Below, piece by piece: positions 1 to 8,780 of a stretch of DNA of 64,000 nucleotides. Every line of letters starts with the position of its first letter. Position 1 is the stretch's first letter. Source of the DNA: Bacteroidales bacterium (GTDB taxonomy: Bacteria > Bacteroidota > Bacteroidia > Bacteroidales > UBA932); the NCBI GenBank assembly GCA_017630215.1, contig JAGBVR010000015.1, positions 79,782-143,781 on the forward strand, written 5' to 3'. The notes beneath the pieces were generated by a model. That model saw nothing but the letters and a program-made list of their open reading frames with translations, ran no database searches and was not told the origin of the DNA. Made by a program: the position numbers and the translations under genes.

Positions 1-55
1 TTTCAGGTAACTTTGCTTCAACAAAACGACAGTTTAGCAAATAGATAAAGTGAAT

Positions 56-307
56 ATGAGCAAGAATCTGTTAAAAGTATTTTGTTATGGGAGTTCCCGG
101 CAGATTAGACTTGAGGTTGCAGCCGAATGTACAGACAAAGCAAGCGCTGAAGCAATCTGCAGGATGCTTGAGGCAAACGATATCAAGGCAATGGTCGTAG
201 AGAAAAACAGCCCGGTGTATGCCGAAAATGCCAGTATTATCGCACCGGTGCAAGTTCAGGTAGCTCATAAGGATTTAAAGAAAGCTGAAAAACTGATTAA
301 CGAATAA
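56..307 (+). CDS. DUF2007-family small protein
   Basis: A soluble 83-residue protein with one small alpha/beta domain. The segment from about residue 18 (EVAAECTDKASAEAICRMLE) to the lysine-rich end matches the DUF2007 'putative signal transducing protein' pattern, in which a short strand is followed by a helix that scans an adjacent chain and a final LKKAEKLI-type helix. The biochemical role of the family is unknown. A GTG at 50 is in frame, but ATG 56 follows an AAAG stretch at better spacing and is preferred. A possible -7 element (TAACTTTG) lies at bases 8-15, with its -33 partner outside the window. The next gene starts 3 bases after the stop, so the two are probably co-transcribed. Confidence 0.75.
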   Translation: MSKNLLKVFCYGSSRQIRLEVAAECTDKASAEAICRMLEANDIKAMVVEKNSPVYAENASIIAPVQVQVAHKDLKKAEKLINE

Positions 308-310
308 AAT

Positions 311-1798
311 ATGAAACGGACATTATTAACGATAGGCATAGCTATCATAAGCATGTGTACTTGTTTTGGCCAGAAGATGCCGAAACTGCATAATGAGATA
401 ATCGAAGCCTCGAAAGAGTATCAGATGGGTAACGCATTCCAGAAGGATCTGCTGCTGTATGTGGATATGCTTGGAAAAACTCATCCTTATTACGCAGACA
501 GGAAGAATCTCAGAAAACTTGACAGGGATGCAAGGAAATGGTATAAGGAGTGTGGAAAACTGACTGATACATCCGATTTTCGGGTATTCCTTGAAACAAT
601 GGTATCTTCTCTAAATGATGGCCATACCGCAGTCAGATATTGGGATTCATTTGAAAAGCTATTCCCCTTCAGTATAATTGTAGATGGCGACTCCCCGGCC
701 ATCATCAACGTGACTTCCGAAGAACAGAAGGAATATCTCGGTAAAAGTGTAAAAAGCATAAACGGCAGATCAGTCCAAGATATTCTGAAGGCAGCAAGGC
801 CATATATAAGCGCGGATAACCAGATAAATTATGAAACTCTCATATCTCAGTTCTTTGCTTTCGCTGATTTCTGGAAATTGCTGGGAATGAGCTCAGAGAC
901 ACTGACAGTCACTACCGAAGACGAAGCTGTAATTGAAATCCCTGCAATCACAAGAAATGAAGCGAAGTTGGCCTATTTGAAGGAGACTGTCCAGAAAAAG
1001 CAGACAGCCGGCCGAAGGGTTCTTTTTGAATACGAAATCTTTGAGAACGAGAGCATTTGTTATCTTCAGTTCAACAAGTTTGCAGACAGAATTACCCATA
1101 GGAATAATCCGCAACTGCCACGCTTTGATTATGTGGTCCGCGATATGATGGCGGAGATGCAGGATAAGAATATTGAGACACTTGTGATAGATCTTCAATA
1201 CAATGGTGGCGGAAATAGCGTATTGGGAACTACTCTTCTTTCGTGGCTTCATCCACATCATGAAACGAAGGGGCCAGGCGTTCAAGTCAGAATGTCCGAA
1301 TTGCTATTTGAGCACCAGCCGTTCTTCAAGGCAGTGACTGTGGAAGGCGAAAATCCCGAAATCGGGAAAATGTATGACTTATATGAGTTCGATCAGACAA
1401 GACCACAGCCGATTCCGGAAGGCTATATCCAAGATACGGTGCAGCACGTCATAAACCTTGATAAGGATAAGATATACAAAGGTAATATAGTCTTCATTCA
1501 GGGACGTGATTCATATAGCAGCTCAGAGTTGCTGATGACACAGGCTCGTGATAATGGTGTGGGAATCATTGTAGGTGAAATATCAGGAGCAAAGCCGTGT
1601 CACTTTGGAGATGTACTTTATTCTGTCCTCCCGAACACCGGCACCATTACAATGACCAGCTGCAGGTATTTTACAAGAGCGGATATGACAAAGGTACATG
1701 AGGAGTACCTTGTACCTGATGTGATCATTGATCTGGATGACCCCGAGAAAGATCTTGTTTGGGAATGGATCCTGAAAAATTATGGAAAGCAACGTTAA
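311..1798 (+). CDS. S41-family peptidase (C-terminal processing protease type), secreted
   Basis: The N-terminus (MKRTLLTIGIAIISMCTCFG) is a cleavable signal peptide, so the 495-residue protein should act in the periplasm or at the envelope. The C-terminal half carries the S41 fold: a conserved core near residues 294-303 (DLQYNGGGNS) and the serine-containing GRDSYSSSE near 397-404, followed by GVGIIVGEISG. The serine in the SSS cluster is the likely nucleophile. The classical Ser-Lys spacing is not obvious, as in many Bacteroidota S41 proteins, so the general base is uncertain. No clear PDZ domain is visible between the signal and the protease part. It lies 3 bases after the DUF2007 gene. 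The substrate is unknown. Confidence 0.85.
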   Translation: MKRTLLTIGIAIISMCTCFGQKMPKLHNEIIEASKEYQMGNAFQKDLLLYVDMLGKTHPYYADRKNLRKLDRDARKWYKECGKLTDTSDFRVFLETMVSSLNDGHTAVRYWDSFEKLFPFSIIVDGDSPAIINVTSEEQKEYLGKSVKSINGRSVQDILKAARPYISADNQINYETLISQFFAFADFWKLLGMSSETLTVTTEDEAVIEIPAITRNEAKLAYLKETVQKKQTAGRRVLFEYEIFENESICYLQFNKFADRITHRNNPQLPRFDYVVRDMMAEMQDKNIETLVIDLQYNGGGNSVLGTTLLSWLHPHHETKGPGVQVRMSELLFEHQPFFKAVTVEGENPEIGKMYDLYEFDQTRPQPIPEGYIQDTVQHVINLDKDKIYKGNIVFIQGRDSYSSSELLMTQARDNGVGIIVGEISGAKPCHFGDVLYSVLPNTGTITMTSCRYFTRADMTKVHEEYLVPDVIIDLDDPEKDLVWEWILKNYGKQR

Positions 1799-1808
1799 AA
1801 TCATTGAT

Positions 1809-2081
1809 ATGAAAGACACTATCTCAAAAGTCCTGTACAGTAAGACTGCGTTCATGTGCTTTTGTGGCATTGCAACAGCAATGATAGGATTCATCGTGTA
1901 TTATGCAATCACCGGTGAATGGTCCGGATATTCTCTGCTTGAGAATTTACCTCTATATTGCATGTTAGCGGTCTATTTCCTTGAATTCAGGAAATATCGT
2001 AAAACTGGCAACGCATCTTCAATCCTGATTATTGCTCAGCTTTGCTGTTTGATAATTACAGCATATAACATCTTTGCATAA
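1809..2081 (+). CDS. Small membrane protein, unknown function
   Basis: About 90 residues with three hydrophobic stretches, roughly residues 9-31, 41-56 and 67-88, so probably a three-helix inner-membrane protein. An upstream in-frame ATG at 1782 overlaps the end of the S41 gene. ATG 1809, 10 bases after that stop, gives a more typical N-terminus (MKDTISKV). The position suggests co-transcription with the protease. I recognise no family. Confidence 0.55.
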   Translation: MKDTISKVLYSKTAFMCFCGIATAMIGFIVYYAITGEWSGYSLLENLPLYCMLAVYFLEFRKYRKTGNASSILIIAQLCCLIITAYNIFA

Positions 2082-2197
2082 TTCGTTTGACATACATATT
2101 TTTCTGAGAAAAAGTTATTATATTGTGTTGCACAAGGCTATGTTTAGGCTTTAAAATATACATTATATAGCGTTTGCTAAGTTATTCGGAAGAACCT

Positions 2198-2297
2198 GAA
2201 ACCTGATAAATTTCAAGAAATTCGTACCCGGATAAGTTCAGTAAATGCCTTCGCTTCGCGTGGGCTGGACTTGTCAGTACGAATGGGTTTTCTCAGG
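2198..2297. other. Long imperfect hairpin in the 2082-2403 intergenic region
   Basis: ATTCGTAC at 2220-2227 pairs exactly with GTACGAAT at 2277-2284. Inner segments AAGTtCAG and CTGgACTT extend the stem, and the outer CCTG-AACC and GGTT-CAGG segments can pair with bulges. There is no T-tract, so it is not a standard intrinsic terminator. The rest of this 320-base gap is AT-rich, with no coding potential that I can see. It could be a structured untranslated leader, a small RNA or a worn repeat. Confidence 0.4.
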
Positions 2298-2403
2298 ACC
2301 TCAGGCTGGATAAGAACAATCCACGCTTTTTATATGCATATTGCTGGAAATCAGAACAATTTTGTCTAAATTTATAGCGTATAGAACACTAACACAGATA
2401 GCC

Positions 2404-2793
2404 ATGAAAAAGATCCTCTCCCCTATCATCGCTCTGGCAGTTTTTTTTCTGCTCTTCCTGTGGTTGTTCTCAACAAGAGAAACAACTATGGACATAACCT
2501 TGTTCGGTGCCGGATATGTCACATTGCTTCTTGCAATATACCTGGGAATCATCAGCATCGGCAATCCTGATTATCAAAAAATGTGGTGGGTAATCCCTGA
2601 TGATGTCACACCGAAACAGCGTTGGGGATTCTCGGTTGGAAACTTCCTTCTATGCATGACCGTATGCTGGGCATCTCTGGATCTGCCGCGCGAGTCTCTT
2701 TCTGACATCTCTGTAGTACTTTATGCCAGTCTTCCCGTCTTTATAGCGGTAGTGGCATTCTTTGTCCGCAGATTAATCGTTAAAAGGAAATAG
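2404..2793 (+). CDS. Membrane protein, unknown function
   Basis: About 129 residues, starting at ATG 2404 (MKKILSPIIALAV). The frame is open upstream to a TTG at 2341, but that extension is not hydrophobic and is unlikely to be translated. Hydrophobic segments lie near residues 4-23, 31-52, 75-93 and 99-121, giving four probable transmembrane helices, with a Trp-rich loop (KMWWVIPDD) between the second and third. It is followed 20 bases later by the DUF3810 gene and opens a run of four membrane-protein genes. No family recognised. Confidence 0.6.
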   Translation: MKKILSPIIALAVFFLLFLWLFSTRETTMDITLFGAGYVTLLLAIYLGIISIGNPDYQKMWWVIPDDVTPKQRWGFSVGNFLLCMTVCWASLDLPRESLSDISVVLYASLPVFIAVVAFFVRRLIVKRK

Positions 2794-2813
2794 CTTAGTC
2801 TTATTATAGAAAC

Positions 2814-3842
2814 ATGATCAAGGTAAGACACATACTTCTTGCTTTTCTTGTAGCATTCATTGTTGCTGCAAGGATAAATGTGTCTATAGGTGAATGGTAC
2901 GCTACGCAGGTCTACCCGTTTCTTTCTGCCGCATTATCATTCCTGGTGTCCTGGATTCCTTTTTCCATGACGGAGGTTCTGATTATCTGTGCCATCGGAC
3001 TGATAATATTCATATTGACCAAGGGCATATTGAATAAAAACAAGGTTTGGAAAATCGCCTTGAGAGAAACAGAACTGATTGCCTGGATAGTCATCTGGCT
3101 ATATCTTGGATGGGGTATGAACTATTTCAGGGTAAGCATATATTCAAGAGCAAATATCGAACGACAGGCATATGACGAGGAAGTATTCAAAAAATTTATA
3201 TCTGATTACGCTGACAGCTTGAACTCAGCCTATACACAGGACACTGTAGCCCTGGCTATATTCGAGGATGATATAAAGTCCATCTACTCATCAGTTCCCG
3301 AAGATTTAGGGCTATCTATGCCTAAGAGTTGGCAGCACCCGAAACAACTTCTATTCAATAGACTATACACTTCAGTAGGAGTTGGTGGATATATCGGGCC
3401 ATTTTTCTGTGAAACCCATATAAACGCAGATCTGCTTCCAGCCCAGCGTCCATTCAGCTATGCGCATGAACTTTCGCATCTTCTGGGAGTAAGCAATGAA
3501 GATGAAGCGAACTTCTGGGCATATGAAATATGTCGAAGATCAGACATTCCAGCCGTAAGATACAGTGGATACTATTCTCTGCTCCCATATGTACTTTCTA
3601 ATGCTGCAAAGCTATTGACAGAGGAAGAATATAAGACTTTTGTCGGTACGATTAAGACTGAAATCCTGGAGCAGCTCGTTGACCAGAAGAGCTTCTGGAA
3701 ATCAAAATACAACAAGATTTTAGGAAAGATACAGTCTGCCGTATATGATTCAATGCTGAAGGCTAACAAGATATCATCAGGCACTAAGAATTATATGCAA
3801 GTGATAGATCTGATAATCGCTTTTGAATATCACAGAGAGTAA
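2814..3842 (+). CDS. DUF3810-family membrane protein with HExxH motif
   Basis: A 342-residue protein with an N-terminal membrane region (hydrophobic stretches near residues 5-20, 35-48, 55-71 and 83-99) followed by a large soluble domain. The domain contains HELSH at about residues 219-223 with acidic residues following (NEDEANFWAYE), the signature of the DUF3810 family. HExxH plus a downstream Glu is typical of zinc metallopeptidases, so peptidase activity is plausible but unproven. It overlaps no neighbour and is followed 5 bases later by another membrane-protein gene, consistent with an operon. Confidence 0.8.
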   Translation: MIKVRHILLAFLVAFIVAARINVSIGEWYATQVYPFLSAALSFLVSWIPFSMTEVLIICAIGLIIFILTKGILNKNKVWKIALRETELIAWIVIWLYLGWGMNYFRVSIYSRANIERQAYDEEVFKKFISDYADSLNSAYTQDTVALAIFEDDIKSIYSSVPEDLGLSMPKSWQHPKQLLFNRLYTSVGVGGYIGPFFCETHINADLLPAQRPFSYAHELSHLLGVSNEDEANFWAYEICRRSDIPAVRYSGYYSLLPYVLSNAAKLLTEEEYKTFVGTIKTEILEQLVDQKSFWKSKYNKILGKIQSAVYDSMLKANKISSGTKNYMQVIDLIIAFEYHRE

Positions 3843-3847
3843 CAACT

Positions 3848-4237
3848 ATGAAAACACTTAAACTTGCTCGTCTTTTATCCATGATTGCAGGACTTGCCTG
3901 CTTCATGATTTATTGCCTGCCTGAAACTAATGGAGGAGCCGGATATGATTGGGCTATGATCGCAGTACTTATCTTGTTTCTAGTAGTAGGTCCGGCAAGC
4001 CTGATCGGCAACATCAAGAGAGAGGAACATCCTCAAACATTGACCGAATATAAGAAAGGCTATGTCATCATGTGCGTAATCTTGTTTGTGATTGTACTGA
4101 GCTTATGTGCGACAGGTCTCATAGCTGGATTAGGTTCACTTTGGATGAACCTTGCATTCACATTCGCCACATTGAACCACTTATTTAACGCAATCATTCT
4201 TTATAAAGCAAAGAAGACTTATGACAGCAAAAACTAA
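3848..4237 (+). CDS. Membrane protein, unknown function
   Basis: A 129-residue protein with four predicted helices, near residues 8-23, 34-52, 74-96 and 98-118, and a short charged tail. It starts 5 bases after the DUF3810 gene. Its end overlaps the start of the next gene by 17 bases, indicating translational coupling. No family recognised. Confidence 0.6.
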   Translation: MKTLKLARLLSMIAGLACFMIYCLPETNGGAGYDWAMIAVLILFLVVGPASLIGNIKREEHPQTLTEYKKGYVIMCVILFVIVLSLCATGLIAGLGSLWMNLAFTFATLNHLFNAIILYKAKKTYDSKN

Positions 4238-4682
4238 AACTATCCTCAAGAAGATTCTCGCATACGCCCTGATGAGCATCGTACTGCTGCTGGTATATTT
4301 TGCGGCCTCATTCCTGTTCGACTGGCTCTTTGCTTTGATCGGAGAGGAAAAAGTGAGCTGGATAAGCATGGTTGTCGCATGCACATTCACTACAGCCGCA
4401 ATCATAGTGGTTGACATTATAAACAGTCGTAAGAAGGGAGTAGACAGAAGCGATGATATCATCAAAATCTGCCGTCGAATATTGGCAACAACTACTATCA
4501 TGTTCTGTGGATCTCTGGTGATTGAATGGCTGATCCAGAAATTCTCTGACAAGGACTTCTCTCTCGGACTGGTTCATTGGCTCTCATTTGCTCTTGCCGT
4601 AGCACTTTTTGATGAGCTTGTAAAGAAGTATAAGGAGAAGAAGAGACAAGGCGGTGAGAAAGCACAAGATATTACTAAATAA
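4221..4682 (+). CDS. Membrane protein, unknown function
   Basis: 153 residues. The start lies inside the 3' end of the preceding gene. There are hydrophobic segments near residues 12-36, 45-65, 88-104 and 115-131, with a lysine-rich cytoplasmic tail (KKYKEKKRQGG). It is the last of the four-gene membrane cluster; the next gene begins 76 bases later, after a T-rich stretch. No family recognised. Confidence 0.6.
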   Translation: MTAKTKTILKKILAYALMSIVLLLVYFAASFLFDWLFALIGEEKVSWISMVVACTFTTAAIIVVDIINSRKKGVDRSDDIIKICRRILATTTIMFCGSLVIEWLIQKFSDKDFSLGLVHWLSFALAVALFDELVKKYKEKKRQGGEKAQDITK

Positions 4683-4758
4683 AGATTTTTCACTTTTTCT
4701 GTAGTTTTTTGACCGATCCGTTGTTTAATGGTCAGAAACATTTCAGAAAACCCTAGAT

Positions 4759-5232
4759 ATGGACAACAAAGAAAGAGAATTTGCGCAAATCGTTCTGGAG
4801 AACAAAAGGCGGATCTATACGGTCTGCTATATGTTTTCCAAGGATGCGGATGAGGTGAACGATCTGTTTCAGGAGATACTTGTCAATCTTTGGAAAGGCT
4901 TGCAGTCTTACGAGGGAGACAAGTTCATCAGCACCTGGGTATGGAGAGTGAGCCTTAACACCTGCATCAACTATTCCAAGAAACAGAAACGAGCTCTGGA
5001 GAAGGTTCCGCTCGATGTCAACATCAACCTCTTCGAGGATATGGATGATGACTCTATGCAGATCCGTCAGCTCTACGACCGCATCAACAAGCTCGGCTAT
5101 ATAGACCGAAGCATAATCCTGATGTGGCTGGAGAATCTGAGCTATGACGAGATCGGATCAATTCTCGGAATCACGGCAAACAATGTCTCGGTGAAGCTTG
5201 TCCGTATCAGGGAGAAACTGAAATCAATGTAG
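4759..5232 (+). CDS. ECF-type RNA polymerase sigma factor
   Basis: 157 residues with both regions typical of group 4 (ECF) sigma factors. Region 2 spans about residues 10-75 (ADEVNDLFQEILVNLW, then the Trp-rich FISTWVWRVSLNTCINY that contacts the -10 element). Region 4 lies near residues 105-156 (a helix-turn-helix in LSYDEIGSILGITANNVSVK that reads the -35 element). It directs core RNA polymerase to a dedicated set of promoters. The next gene, 21 bases downstream, is a membrane protein that could hold the sigma factor inactive. A short inverted GACC/GGTC lies upstream, but no self-promoter can be assigned with confidence. Confidence 0.9.
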   Translation: MDNKEREFAQIVLENKRRIYTVCYMFSKDADEVNDLFQEILVNLWKGLQSYEGDKFISTWVWRVSLNTCINYSKKQKRALEKVPLDVNINLFEDMDDDSMQIRQLYDRINKLGYIDRSIILMWLENLSYDEIGSILGITANNVSVKLVRIREKLKSM

Positions 5233-5253
5233 AACCGTCAAAAAGCGAAAGAA

Positions 5254-5844
5254 ATGGAAATAGATAATTTTGAGATTTCACAGGAACTGGAGCAGATGCG
5301 CGAGCAATTCAAGGTTCTCACTGACAAGGTCGAGAAGCAGAAGATCGTCAATGAAAGGCTGCTTGAGTCGTCTGTCAAAAGCAAGGTTGAGAAATATACC
5401 GGAGGTAAGAAAGGCTGGATTTCGATCATCATAATAGCCTATATCGTATATATCGATATAGAGTATTGCATCAAATACAACCTGCCGTTATGGTGCACCA
5501 TATTTGTCGGAGTAGGATTCAGTGCAATGGTACTTATATCCATATTCAACAAGGTGAAATGGCAGAAAGACCTTGATTTTAAAGGCGACGTCAGCGAATT
5601 TGCCGTCAAAGTAAGGTCCGTCAAGAAACTCGACATCATCACATCGATTGTGTCCAGACTTATCGGATATTCAGTGTTGGCAGTCTTCTTCTACCAGTTC
5701 ATCACCGTTCAGTCTAACAACGTACGCGAAGACAGCGTCCTGTTCATATCTTTATTTCTGCTGATCATGCTCGTCCTCGTAGCTATAAGGGACATCCACA
5801 GATTCCGTCTCCTGGACGACATACTTAAAGACATAGAAGAATAA
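5254..5844 (+). CDS. Membrane protein, possible partner of the ECF sigma factor
   Basis: A 196-residue protein. Residues 3-38 form a charged helix with heptad character (ISQELEQMREQFKVLTDKVE), probably a coiled coil. Four hydrophobic stretches follow, near residues 53-70, 79-99, 130-149 and 160-177. Its position directly after an ECF sigma gene suggests an anti-sigma or sensor role. It has no zinc-binding HxxxCxxC motif and I recognise no anti-sigma family, so this rests on context only. It ends 1 base before the next start. Confidence 0.6.
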   Translation: MEIDNFEISQELEQMREQFKVLTDKVEKQKIVNERLLESSVKSKVEKYTGGKKGWISIIIIAYIVYIDIEYCIKYNLPLWCTIFVGVGFSAMVLISIFNKVKWQKDLDFKGDVSEFAVKVRSVKKLDIITSIVSRLIGYSVLAVFFYQFITVQSNNVREDSVLFISLFLLIMLVLVAIRDIHRFRLLDDILKDIEE

Positions 5845-5845
5845 A

Positions 5846-6715
5846 ATGAAACGAATCTTGACAATCCTGGCACTCTCCCTTCTGTGCCTTACTTCCAACG
5901 CGCAGCTCGTGTGGAAGATCAGCGGAAACGGCATAAAGAAGCCGTCGTACATTCTTGGTACCCATCACGGATGCCCTTTCAACTATTGCGACAGCATCCC
6001 TGGCTTGATGAAAGCTTTTGACAAGGTTGATAATATCATCGGCGAGATCAATATGATTGAATTTTCCGAGATGAGCCCGGAGCGGATGCAGAAGATGCAG
6101 GCAATGATGATGATGCCGGCCGACACTTCACTGCTCTCGCTTTTCAATGAAGAGGAAACTGCAAAAGTCAACGCATGGCTGAAGGATGAAATGGGAGCAA
6201 GTCTTGAAATGCTTTCTGTGATGAAGCCTATGACGATAATGGTGACTGTCCAGAACAAGATCCTAACGGAAATGATGCCTGAGCTTGCCACCATGACCTC
6301 GATTGACAAATATATGCAGACTCTTGGTCAGTCAAAGGGAAAAAGTATCAGTGAGCTGGAAAGTGCAGATTATCAGATGGAACTCCTATACGGAAACTCT
6401 CTTGAGGAACAGGCAGACGCCCTACTGGAGATGATTGTTCATGGAGATAGTAAGAAGTTGATGCAGCAATTGACAGATGCATACAAGTCACAGAATCTTG
6501 ACACGCTTTGGGAGATCTTCCAGGAGCAGATGAGCGGTTATGAATATGACGCCATCGTCAAGGTCAGAAATCTCAACTGGGAGAAACAGATGAAGGAACT
6601 CCTCCCGAAACAGAGCACTCTCTTTGTGGTCGGTGCGGGTCATCTGCCAGGAGAATCCGGAATGATCAATCTGCTTCGTGAGGCTGGATTTAAGGTTAAA
6701 CCTGTGAAGAAGTAA
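5846..6715 (+). CDS. TraB/GumN family protein, secreted
   Basis: 289 residues with a signal peptide (MKRILTILALSLLCLTSNA) and the two family hallmarks: an early GTHH motif (YILGTHHG, about residue 37) and a late GAGHLPGE motif (about 260), which together form the presumed metal site. The family, called GumN or TraB/PrgY-like, is thought to have metalloprotease-type activity, but its bacterial substrates are unknown. A methionine-rich segment lies near residues 70-95. It sits 1 base after the sigma-partner gene and 5 bases before the CPBP gene, so it may belong to the output of the sigma cassette. Confidence 0.85.
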   Translation: MKRILTILALSLLCLTSNAQLVWKISGNGIKKPSYILGTHHGCPFNYCDSIPGLMKAFDKVDNIIGEINMIEFSEMSPERMQKMQAMMMMPADTSLLSLFNEEETAKVNAWLKDEMGASLEMLSVMKPMTIMVTVQNKILTEMMPELATMTSIDKYMQTLGQSKGKSISELESADYQMELLYGNSLEEQADALLEMIVHGDSKKLMQQLTDAYKSQNLDTLWEIFQEQMSGYEYDAIVKVRNLNWEKQMKELLPKQSTLFVVGAGHLPGESGMINLLREAGFKVKPVKK

Positions 6716-6720
6716 TAACG

Positions 6721-7542
6721 ATGAACACACCTATACATACCCCGAAATTTTCATTTGGTAAATGGTGCTTCCTTTTTATCGGCGGTATTATTCTCTTTAC
6801 GATTGCATATGCATTCGCGACAATACCTGAGCTTTATATCGGTAACAACTGGATTTCCGGAACCATCAGCTTCATATGTGGAGTATTGTTACTACTGATG
6901 TACAGATGGCTTGTCAGAAGTTATGAGGAACGTAAGATAGTAGAGCTATCTATGCAAAAGTGCCTTAAGCATACATGTATCGGCTTTCTTTGGGGTATGC
7001 TGATGATGGCTGCAATAATTGGAGTTTTTGCTATTTGCGGATGGTATAGAATTACAGGATGTAGTTTTGATATAGCGGCCATCTACAGATTTCTGATGAC
7101 ATATTTTGTCGTCGCAGTCGGCGAGGAAATCGTATTCAGAGGCATCATGTTCCGCCTGCTTGACAGCCAGTTCAACCTTTGGGTAGCACTGATCTTTTCT
7201 GCGTTTCTTTTTGGTGCCGCCCATATCATTAATCCTAATGCTACCATAATCAGCACAATAGGAATTTCATTGGCAGCGGGTGTGCTTTTCGGTCTGCTGT
7301 TCAAGTACTACAGGACGCTGTGGGTACCTATCGGCATACATTGGTCATGGAATTTCGTTCAGGGAACTGTGGCAGGATGCCCTGTTTCCGGGGGCGTCCC
7401 GGACTATAGTATACTTGAATCTTTCACCTCCGGTCCTGAACTGTTCACTGGAGGGCTTTTCGGGCCTGAAGCATCTGTGATCACAATGGCAATCGGCTTT
7501 GTGATGTGCGTATGGATAGGTATTAAATTATTTAAAAGATAA
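6721..7542 (+). CDS. CPBP-family intramembrane metalloprotease (CAAX-protease type)
   Basis: A 273-residue integral membrane protein with about seven or eight hydrophobic helices. The catalytic motifs are in order: EEIVFRG (about residues 136-142), FGAAH (near 163) and HWSWNF (near 207), matching the glutamate/histidine site of the CPBP (formerly Abi or CAAX) family. These enzymes cleave within membranes or process prenylated or secreted peptides; the target here is unknown. It is the last gene of the sigma-factor cassette. Its 3' end overlaps the convergent amidase remnant by 15 bases. Confidence 0.88.
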   Translation: MNTPIHTPKFSFGKWCFLFIGGIILFTIAYAFATIPELYIGNNWISGTISFICGVLLLLMYRWLVRSYEERKIVELSMQKCLKHTCIGFLWGMLMMAAIIGVFAICGWYRITGCSFDIAAIYRFLMTYFVVAVGEEIVFRGIMFRLLDSQFNLWVALIFSAFLFGAAHIINPNATIISTIGISLAAGVLFGLLFKYYRTLWVPIGIHWSWNFVQGTVAGCPVSGGVPDYSILESFTSGPELFTGGLFGPEASVITMAIGFVMCVWIGIKLFKR

Positions 7543-7890
7543 ATATACCAAGGTGAGCACACACATTTCGATGCCGTCGATGATGGTTTCGAGAATGTCT
7601 CGTCTGCCTTCTTGTGAGAGGAGGTAGGCGAGATCCTTTTTATTATCCATGAAGAAGTTTTCGATGAGGACGGCGGGACAGTGGGTGTGGCGGAGGATGT
7701 AGAAGTTTTCTTCCCCGTCGGGGTCGCCGTCTCTTGCGTAGTCGGTGCGGATGGTTTTGCCTTTGCTCTGAAGGGTTGCGAGGATTTGGTTGGCGAGGTC
7801 GCGGGTGTAGGCGTATTCGAGGAGGGTGCCGTCTGGGGAGCGTTTTCCGGGGGTGTTGTGGCCGTGGGCGGGGTCTAGGAGGATGAGCAT
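7528..7890 (-). pseudogene. N-acetylmuramoyl-L-alanine amidase with internal deletion
   Basis: The 120-residue product begins like an Amidase_3-type peptidoglycan amidase or endolysin (LILLDPAHGHNTPGKRSPDG). After only about 45 residues it jumps to the family's C-terminal part (RTDYARDGDP, FYILRHTHCPAVLIENFF, then GRRDILETIIDGIE). Full members of this type have roughly 70-75 further residues between these parts, including the middle zinc-ligand histidine region (SIHCNAA-type). The join is in frame but removes the core of the active site, so the product is very probably inactive. ATG 7890 directly precedes the conserved start. A longer frame to 7944 adds non-homologous residues. Its base composition is richer in G/C than its neighbours. 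It overlaps the convergent CPBP gene. Confidence 0.75.
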
Positions 7891-8039
7891 GGCGTTGAGG
7901 CGACAGCTCGGGGATTCCGGGGGCAAAGGTAATAAAAAAACCAAACCCGATAGCTTGACGAATCAGAGGCTACCGGGAATAAACATTGCAAATATATGCT
8001 GTTTTTAAATAACAAACAAACGTTTGCCATTATTTTTCA

Positions 8040-8735
8040 TTATTTTAACAACGCATCTATTTGATTACAAGCGTTGTCTACATGTCCTAGTCCATACAAA
8101 AGTGATGCCCCGTCTATATCCATCCACCTGAATAGTTCCATGATTCTATTGTATCTATTCTGTACATAAGACGTATCAACACAAACAGGCTTTCCAAAAC
8201 AGATGGGCTCGTGATGAGCGATTCTGTTTCTCAGATTATTAATGTAGTCCAATTCTCCAAAGACATAGGTATTATCATAGCGCTGCTGTTTTGACGATTT
8301 AGGTTTGTTCGGAAAAACCCTCAACAAAACCTGACCGGTAAGGAAGAACTGAACATTGTTGTACATGTATTTCCATACGCCGAATTCCATTTCAGAAAGG
8401 AGTTGCGAGTGAGAGTATGTTCTACTGCGCATCAAGCCATTATATGCTTGCTCAATGATCTTCCTTGTTTTTTCACACCTCTTGTCATAATATAATGCTC
8501 CACCAGGGAGAATCAGGTCTCTGAGCCAGTCGTTGCCAAGATGTGCGGTCATCACGGCATCGATTCTGTTTCTCAGAGCCACCTCAAAACAACTTACTAC
8601 GACAAACATTTCTTGCGACAGGCGGAGATTATGACGATATAATGTCATTGCCTTCGCCTTATTCCCTCCACACGCGACATTGTATTTCCTCATTCGCTCC
8701 GGAGATATGATACTTTCAAATTCTGTGTATTTCAT
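8040..8735 (-). CDS. Abi_2-like (AbiD/AbiF type) protein with HEPN motif
   Basis: A 231-residue protein resembling the Abi_2 abortive-infection family: an N-terminal RKYNVACGGNKAKAMTLYRH region, a helical core with FEVALRNRIDAV, and near residue 167 LRNRIAHHEPI. The last contains RNxxxH, the active-site signature of HEPN ribonucleases. Family members in other bacteria act as phage-defence toxins that degrade RNA. No antitoxin-like partner gene is adjacent. It lies in the eroded segment beside the tRNA-Lys cluster, suggesting arrival with a mobile island. A start at 8735 gives the expected MKYTEFESIISPERM beginning. Confidence 0.75.
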   Translation of the reverse strand: MKYTEFESIISPERMRKYNVACGGNKAKAMTLYRHNLRLSQEMFVVVSCFEVALRNRIDAVMTAHLGNDWLRDLILPGGALYYDKRCEKTRKIIEQAYNGLMRSRTYSHSQLLSEMEFGVWKYMYNNVQFFLTGQVLLRVFPNKPKSSKQQRYDNTYVFGELDYINNLRNRIAHHEPICFGKPVCVDTSYVQNRYNRIMELFRWMDIDGASLLYGLGHVDNACNQIDALLK

Positions 8736-8780
8736 ATCTTTTCGTTTTTACAGGTTGCAAATATAATTGTTTACAATGAT

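Noticed and set aside
2220-2284. Known riboswitch
   Set aside because: The hairpin does not show the conserved core of any riboswitch class I can recognise, such as TPP, cobalamin or SAM.
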